DNA of 36,554 nt from DATIXJ01 sp035518715 (GTDB lineage: Bacteria > Bacteroidota > Ignavibacteria > UBA10030 > SZUA-254), in the NCBI GenBank assembly GCA_035518715.1, contig DATIXJ010000047.1, forward strand, positions 1 through 36,554. Reading direction: 5' to 3'. Both the position numbers and the translations under genes were made by a program. How positions within the stretch are numbered: the stretch's first letter is position 1; the number at the start of each line of letters is the position of its first letter. Below are positions 31,324 to 36,554 of this stretch, piece after piece. The notes under the pieces are model-generated. The model had not been told where the DNA came from, made no database searches, and saw only the letters and a program-made list of their open reading frames with translations.

Positions 31324-31352
31324 TTGCATAGGGGATATAATTTCAGTATATT
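31324..31352 (+). promoter_or_regulatory. Probable promoter of the tRNA cluster
   Basis: TTGCAT (31324-31329) and TATATT (31347-31352) are 17 bp apart, 14 bp before the first tRNA. Confidence 0.55.
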
Positions 31353-31366
31353 GCCACGGGCACTTT

Positions 31367-31439
31367 GCGGGAATAGCTCAGTTGGTAGAGCGTCACCTTG
31401 CCAAGGTGAATGTCGCGGGTTCAAATCCCGTTTCCCGCT
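31367..31439 (+). tRNA. tRNA-Gly (GCC)
   Basis: The cloverleaf has acceptor GCGGGAA/TTCCCGC, D-arm GCTCAGTTGGTAGAGC, anticodon loop TTGCCAA and T-arm GCGGG-TTCAAAT-CCCGT. CCA is not encoded. It is first of four tRNAs. Confidence 0.93.
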
Positions 31440-31501
31440 CGAGGTAGCCACTGGCTACCTTGGTCCCGAAAGGGATCGAGTTCTATACTTCCTCTTTAAG
31501 C

Positions 31502-31543
31502 GCCCCGCTGCCCCCAATCCCACCAGGTGGCGGGGCTTTTTTT
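31502..31543 (+). terminator. Hairpin with T tract after tRNA-Gly
   Basis: GCCCCGC (31502-31508) pairs with GCGGGGC (31530-31536), followed by seven T. A smaller hairpin (GGTAGCC/GGCTACC, 31443-31459) precedes it. This would separate tRNA-Gly from the following tRNAs. Confidence 0.65.
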
Positions 31544-31559
31544 GAATGAGGAAGTTCAT

Positions 31560-31631
31560 GGCGCCGTACCCAAGTGGTAAGGGAGAGGTCTGCAAAACCT
31601 TAATGCGGCGGTTCGAATCCGTCCGGCGCCT
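31560..31631 (+). tRNA. tRNA-Cys (GCA)
   Basis: The cloverleaf has acceptor GGCGCCG/CGGCGCC, anticodon loop CTGCAAA and T-arm GGCGG-TTCGAAT-CCGTC, with U73, the Cys discriminator. CCA is not encoded. Confidence 0.92.
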
Positions 31632-31712
31632 CGGTGAAATGCGAGAGTGAGTTGTGGCAAGGGAGCGCATCCCTCGAATTCTCCGCTCTTGCTAGCGTGT
31701 ACACCCGTTTCT

Positions 31713-31798
31713 GCCGGGGTGGCGAAACTGGTAGACGCACAGGACTTAAAATCCTGTTCTCCGCAAGGAGAGTGCCGGTTCGATTCCGGTCCCCGGCA
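31713..31798 (+). tRNA. tRNA-Leu (TAA)
   Basis: This class II tRNA of 86 bases has acceptor GCCGGGG/CCCCGGC, anticodon loop CTTAAAA, a long variable arm TTCTCCGCAAGGAGA, T-loop TTCGATT and A73. Confidence 0.93.
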
Positions 31799-31818
31799 CG
31801 GTTCATATCCATGAACGC

Positions 31819-31893
31819 GGGCTCTTAGCTCAGTTTGGTTAGAGCGCTTCCTTGACATGGAAGAGGTCACAGGTTCGAATCCCGTAGAGCCCA
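31819..31893 (+). tRNA. tRNA-Val (GAC)
   Basis: The cloverleaf has acceptor GGGCTCT/AGAGCCC, anticodon loop TTGACAT and T-loop TTCGAAT. The T-stem has one A-C mismatch. A73 is present and CCA is not encoded. Confidence 0.9.
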
Positions 31894-31956
31894 CACGAAA
31901 GGAGAGTGTCTCAATTTCAGCATTGACAAACTCGACGTACTAGATGTTCTTGACTG

Positions 31957-31981
31957 AAATCGGAGATGCTCCGATTTTTTT
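31957..31981 (+). terminator. Hairpin with T tract 10 bases before thrS
   Basis: AAATCGGAG (31957-31965) pairs with CTCCGATTT (31969-31977), three-base loop, then Ts. It ends the tRNA cluster or attenuates thrS; no T-box sequence is present. Confidence 0.7.
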
Positions 31982-31990
31982 ATTTCCATT

Positions 31991-33931
31991 ATGCCAAAAG
32001 TGAAGTTGACGTTTCCCGACAATTCCGTTCGTGAATTCGAACAGGGTGTCACGGGTAACGACATTGCAAAGAGCATCGGTTCAGGACTGGCCCGTGAAGC
32101 GCTGGCGATTGAGGTGAACGGCGAAGTCTGGGACCTTGCCCGTGCCATCAATGCGGATGCGGCCGTGAGAATTTTAAAATGGCAGGATGACGGCGGGAAA
32201 TATGCCTACTGGCACAGTTCCGCGCATCTGATGGCAGAGGCACTCGAGTCACTCTTTCCCGGTACAAAATTTGGCATCGGTCCGCCGATCGAGCAGGGGT
32301 TCTATTATGATATTGACACCGGTGACCGCAAGCTTTCTCAGGAAGATCTTGCAAAGATTGAAGAGCGGATGGTGGAATTTTCTAAGCGGGATGCTCCGTA
32401 CACTCGGGAAGAAAAATCATGGGGTGACGCAGTTGCATATTTTACGAAGAAGGGTGATCCGTACAAGCTCGAGCTTCTCGATGAGCTGAAAGGGAAGACG
32501 ATCACCTTCTACCATTCGGGGAATTTTACCGATCTCTGCTACGGACCGCACATTCCGTCAACCGGTAGGATCAAGGCAATCAAGCTACTCACAATTGCCG
32601 GGGCGTATTGGCGCGGGAGCGAGAAAAACAAGATGCTTCAGCGCATCTATGGGATTACCTTCCCGACGCAGAAAGAGCTCGACGAATATCTCTTTCGGCT
32701 CGAAGAAGCAAAAAGGCGCGACCACCGGAAACTCGGTGCAGAACTGGAGTTATTTCTCATTACGCCGAAGATCGGCGGAGGACTTCCTCTCTGGCTGCCG
32801 AAGGGTACGATCCTCAGGGAAACTCTGGAGTCGTTTCTGCGTGAAGAGCAGCGCAAACGCGGCTATCTCCCTGTGGTGACTCCGCATATCGGGAATATCA
32901 ACCTGTACAAGACGAGCGGCCATTATCCATATTACAAGGACAGCCAGTTTGCTCCGATTAAGGTGGAGGATGAAGAGTATCTTCTGAAGCCGATGAATTG
33001 CCCGCACCATCACCAGATCTATCTGGCGAAGCCACGCAGCTACCGCGATCTTCCTCTGCGTTTGGCAGAGTTCGGAACAGTCTACCGGTACGAACAGTCA
33101 GGCGAGCTCAACGGCCTGACGCGGGTGCGATCGTTCACCGTCGATGATTCGCATATGTATGTCCGGCACGATCAGCTGAAGTCAGAGCTGTGCGATGTTA
33201 TCGATCTGATCCAGCTCGTCTTCCGGACACTCGGGTTCAAGGATTTCCGGACGCGGCTTTCATTCCGGGACCCGAAGAACAAGGACAAGTACGGCGGCGA
33301 AGATGGGATGTGGGAGCAATCGGAAAAGGACATCAAAGAAGCGGCTGACGAAATGAAACTGGATTATTATATTGGCATTGGCGAAGCCGCCTTTTACGGT
33401 CCGAAGATCGACTTCATGATACGGGACGTTCTGCAGAGAACATGGCAGCTTGGGACCGTACAGGTGGATTATGTTATGCCGGAGCGGTTCGACCTGGAAT
33501 ACATGGGTAGCGACGGTCAGAAGCATCGCCCGGTGATCATCCATCGTGCACCGTTCGGATCATTGGAGCGATTCATCGGAGTGCTCATCGAACATTTTGC
33601 GGGCGAATTCCCGCTCTGGCTCGCCCCGGTCCAGTCTGTGGTCCTTCCCATCACCGAGAAGCAGGCCGAATACGCAAAATCCGTTTTCGAAGCATTGCGA
33701 TCCCGAGGTGTGCGTGTTGAACTCGACGAGCGCAATGAAAAAGTAGGTTTCAAAATCAGAGAATGGGAGACGAAAAAGGTCCCGTACATGCTTGTTCTCG
33801 GCGACAAGGAGTCGGCTGCCGGAACTGTTGCGGTCCGCCAGCATAAAAAGGGCGACATAGGTGCGATGCCGCTTGCAGCGTTTCTCGAATCGATCACGAA
33901 GAAAATCACGGAAAAATCCATCAACATATAG
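31991..33931 (+). CDS. thrS: Threonyl-tRNA synthetase
   Basis: The 646-residue class II enzyme charges tRNA-Thr. It has the TGS domain (residues 1-62), the editing domain with HSSAHLMAEAL, and the catalytic core with PMNCPHHHQIY (zinc Cys). Motif 2 is FGTVYRYEQSGELNGLTRVR and motif 3 is HRAPFGSLERFIGVLIEH. The anticodon domain with VELDERNEKVGFKIREWE follows. No Shine-Dalgarno site precedes the ATG. Its TAG stop overlaps the infC ribosome site. Confidence 0.96.
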   Translation: MPKVKLTFPDNSVREFEQGVTGNDIAKSIGSGLAREALAIEVNGEVWDLARAINADAAVRILKWQDDGGKYAYWHSSAHLMAEALESLFPGTKFGIGPPIEQGFYYDIDTGDRKLSQEDLAKIEERMVEFSKRDAPYTREEKSWGDAVAYFTKKGDPYKLELLDELKGKTITFYHSGNFTDLCYGPHIPSTGRIKAIKLLTIAGAYWRGSEKNKMLQRIYGITFPTQKELDEYLFRLEEAKRRDHRKLGAELELFLITPKIGGGLPLWLPKGTILRETLESFLREEQRKRGYLPVVTPHIGNINLYKTSGHYPYYKDSQFAPIKVEDEEYLLKPMNCPHHHQIYLAKPRSYRDLPLRLAEFGTVYRYEQSGELNGLTRVRSFTVDDSHMYVRHDQLKSELCDVIDLIQLVFRTLGFKDFRTRLSFRDPKNKDKYGGEDGMWEQSEKDIKEAADEMKLDYYIGIGEAAFYGPKIDFMIRDVLQRTWQLGTVQVDYVMPERFDLEYMGSDGQKHRPVIIHRAPFGSLERFIGVLIEHFAGEFPLWLAPVQSVVLPITEKQAEYAKSVFEALRSRGVRVELDERNEKVGFKIREWETKKVPYMLVLGDKESAAGTVAVRQHKKGDIGAMPLAAFLESITKKITEKSINI

Positions 33932-33940
33932 GAGACGACC

Positions 33941-34552
33941 ATCAAAGGACCCGATCGCGTGCACATCAATGAAGATATCCGCACCCCGAAGGTGCGTGTT
34001 ATCGACGACGACGGCCAGGTTGGCATCATGCATCCGTCCGAGGCGCTGAAGCTGGCGCGCCAGCGCGGTCTCGACCTGATCGAGATTGTGCCGAATGCGA
34101 CCCCGCCCGTCTGCAAGATCATGGACTTCGGAAAATTCAAGTATGAACAGACGAAGAAGGACAAGATGCAGCGGAAGCACCAGCATGTCACACAGCTGAA
34201 GGAGCTGCGGTTCCATCCGAATACCGATGTTCATGATTTTGATTTTAAAACGCGTCACGCCCGCAGATTCCTGGAAGCCGGTCATAAGTTAAAGGCGACC
34301 GTCGTGTTCAAAGGGAGAGAGATTACGTACAAGGAACATGGTGAAGAACTCCTCCATCGGTTGACGGAAGCACTTGCCGATGTGGCGAAGGTCGACCAGG
34401 AAGCGCGTCTCGAAGGCAAGCACATGGCAATGATTTTTGCCCCTGAGAGAGGGTTGAAGAAGAAGACGGAACCCAAGTCCGAGGCGAAGCAGCCCGCAGC
34501 GGAAACTGCGAAGAAAACGGAAACTAAACTGATATCCAACGAGAAAAAATAA
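33941..34552 (+). CDS. infC: Translation initiation factor IF-3, AUC start
   Basis: The 203-residue product begins at ATC (33941), with AGGAG at 33930-33934 six bases upstream. This gives the usual IF-3 start (MKGPDRVHINEDIRTPKVRVI), whereas the GTG at 33959 would drop conserved residues and has no ribosome site. The body shows the N-domain, the linker Lys/Arg region and the C-domain LKELRFHPNTDVHDFDFKT. The C-terminus has a Lys/Glu/Ala-rich tail. Rare AUU/AUC starts let IF-3 regulate its own translation. Confidence 0.93.
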   Translation: MKGPDRVHINEDIRTPKVRVIDDDGQVGIMHPSEALKLARQRGLDLIEIVPNATPPVCKIMDFGKFKYEQTKKDKMQRKHQHVTQLKELRFHPNTDVHDFDFKTRHARRFLEAGHKLKATVVFKGREITYKEHGEELLHRLTEALADVAKVDQEARLEGKHMAMIFAPERGLKKKTEPKSEAKQPAAETAKKTETKLISNEKK

Positions 34553-34565
34553 CGGAAGAAACCCT

Positions 34566-34760
34566 ATGCCAAGAATGAAATCCAACTCCGGAGCGAAGAA
34601 GCGACTGCACAAAACTGCGTCGGGAAAATTCAAACGCCATAAGGCATTCCGGAGCCACATGCTCTCGTCGAAGTCGACGAAGCGGAAACGCCACCTGCGG
34701 AAACCCACTCTCGTTTCGAAGCAGGAGCAGCACAAGTTTGCAATGCTGATTCAGTCATAA
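34566..34760 (+). CDS. rpmI: 50S ribosomal protein L35
   Basis: The 64-residue highly basic protein shows the L35 pattern PRMKSNSGAKKRLHKTASGKFKR and HMLSSKSTKRKRHLR. It follows infC by 13 bp and is in the canonical infC-rpmI-rplT order. Confidence 0.96.
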   Translation: MPRMKSNSGAKKRLHKTASGKFKRHKAFRSHMLSSKSTKRKRHLRKPTLVSKQEQHKFAMLIQS

Positions 34761-34814
34761 CGGCATTCGCAGCACCAACAATCACACAGATGAGGAAAGG
34801 AGACAAGCGCACCT

Positions 34815-35162
34815 ATGCCACGCTCGCAAAATAAGGTTGCCTCCCACCGCCGTCGCAAGCGCATTCTCGCGCGTGCGAAAGGTTACTGGGGCGCGAGAAG
34901 CAAAGTCCTCACGATTGCGAAACATCATATCGACAAGGCAGGCCAACACGCATATCGTGACCGACGTTTGAAAAAACGGGAATTTCGTTCGCTCTGGATC
35001 GCCCGCATCAACGCGGGAGCCCGGCTGCATGGAACGACCTATTCACGGCTCATGTCCGCACTGCATAAGAAAAATGTGGACATTAACCGGAAAGTTCTTG
35101 CCGAACTCGCCTCGCGCAATCCGGAGGCATTCGCCGAGATTATCAAGTTTGCCGGAACCTGA
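34815..35162 (+). CDS. rplT: 50S ribosomal protein L20
   Basis: The 115-residue basic protein has the diagnostic HRRRKRILARAKGYWGARSK, and RDRRLKKREFRSLWIARINAGAR. It binds 23S rRNA early in assembly. AGGAAAGGAG precedes the ATG. L20 often represses this operon, but no mimic was identified. Confidence 0.97.
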   Translation: MPRSQNKVASHRRRKRILARAKGYWGARSKVLTIAKHHIDKAGQHAYRDRRLKKREFRSLWIARINAGARLHGTTYSRLMSALHKKNVDINRKVLAELASRNPEAFAEIIKFAGT

Positions 35163-35268
35163 TTGATCCCTGTCGCTGAAATCGTCAACCGGAGCACTGA
35201 AACGCAGTGCGCCGGAGTCGATCCCTTCAGCCCGGGCCGATTGTCTACAACATCCTGAGTATAGCGCC

Positions 35269-36282
35269 ATGCAAGATGCCATTCATGGGATCCGGCAACA
35301 AGCATCCGAAGAACTGCAGCACGTCGATTCACTCGACGCGCTGGAGGCATACCGCGTAAAGTTCCTTGCCCGCAAAGGTCTCATCGCACAGCTCTTCGAT
35401 TCGTTAAAGTCCGTATCCCCGGCAGAACGCCCGGCTGTCGGCAAGGCGCTCAACGAATTGCGGGCCTCCGTCCAGTTACATTTCGACGAAAAGAAGTCTG
35501 ATCTCGAGAAGGGAAAAGGCACTTCATCGAGGGTTCAGGACCTCACACTCCCCGGAAGAAAACAGTGGGTGGGCTCCCAGCATCCGATCATGCAAACTCT
35601 CGACGAGATAAAGCGGATCTTCTTCGGGATGGGATTCATTTCGGTCGAAGGTCCGGAAATCGAAGATGATTACCATAATTTCGAAGCCCTGAATTTCCCT
35701 CCCGACCATCCTGCACGTGATATGCAGGATACGTTCTTCATCACAGATAAAATGCTTCTTCGGACTCATACGACTCCCGTACAGGTCCGCATCATGGAAT
35801 CGCAGAAACCCCCTGTCCGCGCGATCATGCCGGGACGCGTCTACCGGAATGAGGCAATCAGTGCACGCAGCTACTGCCTCTTTCACCAGGTTGATGGAAT
35901 TTATGTGGATACCGGTGTCACGTTTAGCGAGTTGAAGGGGACACTTGTTGCGTTTGCAAAGCAATTCTACGGGAGCGCGCTGAAGTACCGCTTCCGCCCG
36001 AGCTTTTTCCCCTTTACCGAGCCGAGTGCCGAAATGGACATTACGTGTTATCTCTGCGGCGGAAAGGGATGCCGCGTCTGTAAACAGACCGGTTGGCTGG
36101 AGATCCTTGGCTGCGGAATGGTCGATCCCAACGTGTTCGACGCCGTGGGGTACAACAGTGAAAAATACAGCGGCTACGCCTTCGGGATGGGGATCGAACG
36201 CATCACGATGCTTCGTCTTGGCATTGATGACATCAGGATACTTTTCGATAACGACGTCCGATTCTTGAGGCAATTTCCATAA
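35269..36282 (+). CDS. pheS: Phenylalanyl-tRNA synthetase alpha subunit
   Basis: The 337-residue alpha subunit has an N-terminal coiled coil, motif 2-like region MPGRVYRNEAISARSYCLFHQVDG, the Cys-rich CYLCGGKGCRVCKQTGWLEILGCGMV and motif 3 GYAFGMGIERITMLRLGI. It forms the alpha2-beta2 enzyme with PheT, which follows after 11 bp. Confidence 0.96.
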   Translation: MQDAIHGIRQQASEELQHVDSLDALEAYRVKFLARKGLIAQLFDSLKSVSPAERPAVGKALNELRASVQLHFDEKKSDLEKGKGTSSRVQDLTLPGRKQWVGSQHPIMQTLDEIKRIFFGMGFISVEGPEIEDDYHNFEALNFPPDHPARDMQDTFFITDKMLLRTHTTPVQVRIMESQKPPVRAIMPGRVYRNEAISARSYCLFHQVDGIYVDTGVTFSELKGTLVAFAKQFYGSALKYRFRPSFFPFTEPSAEMDITCYLCGGKGCRVCKQTGWLEILGCGMVDPNVFDAVGYNSEKYSGYAFGMGIERITMLRLGIDDIRILFDNDVRFLRQFP

Positions 36283-36293
36283 GCTATGTAGTT

Positions 36294-36554
36294 ATGCGCA
36301 TTTCATTCGATTGGCTTAGACAGTATATCAGCATCAGTATCTCTCCCGACGAGCTGGCTCAAAGGCTGACAATGGCCGGTCTCGAGGTGGAGGCCATCGA
36401 GCACCTGGGTGCAAAGTACGAACGGTTTGTGGTAGGAGAAGTGCTCAGCGTCGCGAAGCATCCCCAGGCGGATCGGCTTACGGTTTGCTCGGTAGATGTG
36501 GGATCGGAGCACTTGCAGATTGTCTGCGGAGCACCAAATGTTGCAAAAGGTCAG
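36294..36554 (+). CDS. pheT: Phenylalanyl-tRNA synthetase beta subunit (5' part)
   Basis: The ATG at 36294 opens MRISFDWLRQYISISISPDE and MAGLEVEAIEHLG, then the start of the tRNA-binding (EMAP II-like) domain VVGEVLSVAKHPQADRLTVCSVDVG. 87 codons are present before the window ends. Its place after pheS confirms it. Confidence 0.93.
   Translation, partial: MRISFDWLRQYISISISPDELAQRLTMAGLEVEAIEHLGAKYERFVVGEVLSVAKHPQADRLTVCSVDVGSEHLQIVCGAPNVAKGQ

Noticed and set aside
31894..31990. T-box riboswitch before thrS
   Set aside because: No T-box consensus or specifier loop; only a short hairpin is present.
33560..34285. 241-codon minus-strand frame
   Set aside because: Antisense across thrS and infC, which are certain.
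1..36554. CRISPR arrays and stop-codon reassignment
   Set aside because: No regularly spaced repeats were seen. TAA, TAG and TGA all end well-defined genes here, so the two interrupted N-termini are not evidence of a changed code.

Overview
The window is a bacterial chromosome segment of mid-range GC. It is mostly housekeeping genes interrupted by one clearly bounded mobile element. The gene set (complex I membrane subunits, thrS-infC-rpmI-rplT-pheS-pheT, tgt-yajC-ribBA, asnS, a DoxX/chromate transporter pair, multihaem cytochrome c, lipoproteins and a likely outer-membrane beta-barrel) indicates a Gram-negative respiring bacterium. Weak or absent Shine-Dalgarno sites before several genes and the gene content fit the FCB group (Ignavibacteriota/Bacteroidota-Chlorobiota side), but that placement is an inference and no marker here settles it.

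Layout. Positions 1-5860 form a minus-strand accessory block: a truncated serine hydrolase, a triheme cytochrome c whose membrane anchor is cut by an in-frame TAG, a lipoprotein, a membrane-anchored hypothetical, a DUF2892 protein, a VOC protein, a DUF1801 protein and a MmcQ/YjbR protein. Positions 6126-7705 hold a coupled doxX-chrA pair. Positions 7992-11953 hold asnS, a two-gene ABC exporter and a small secreted protein. Positions 12012-16358 are nuoJKLM, followed by a Na+/H+ antiporter whose signal peptide is interrupted by TAA and a convergent secreted oligopeptidase (pepF). nuoN lies about 7.5 kb beyond nuoM at 23890 and begins a run nuoN-nnr-vanZ-tgt-yajC-ribBA. After this come greA with a hairpin-containing leader, a CYTH-domain gene, a four-tRNA cluster (Gly, Cys, Leu, Val), and thrS-infC-rpmI-rplT-pheS-pheT (pheT runs off the end).

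The striking region is 19943-23796, a 3,854-bp AT-richer insertion in the pepF/nuoN divergent intergenic region. It has 37-bp imperfect terminal inverted repeats (25 of 37 identical, starting GGTG) and a perfect 8-bp flanking duplication (GACCTCCG). It encodes an IS1-type DDE transposase in its middle plus passengers: a signal-peptide-bearing protein with proteasome-type Thr1/Asp17/Lys33 spacing, a coiled-coil plus HARE-HTH-like protein, a tRNA with an Arg-like body but a GUC anticodon, a DinD-like protein, a candidate branched structured RNA with a TATAAT box just before it, and a pair of perfect DnaA boxes. The stop codons of the two outermost genes lie in the terminal repeats, so the cargo fills the element exactly. 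This passenger-loaded IS1-type transposon is the best candidate for something undescribed.

Promoters that can be read by eye in the host part repeatedly take the form TTGCnn, 16-17 bp, then TATATT or TAGATT (doxX, asnS, greA, tRNA cluster).
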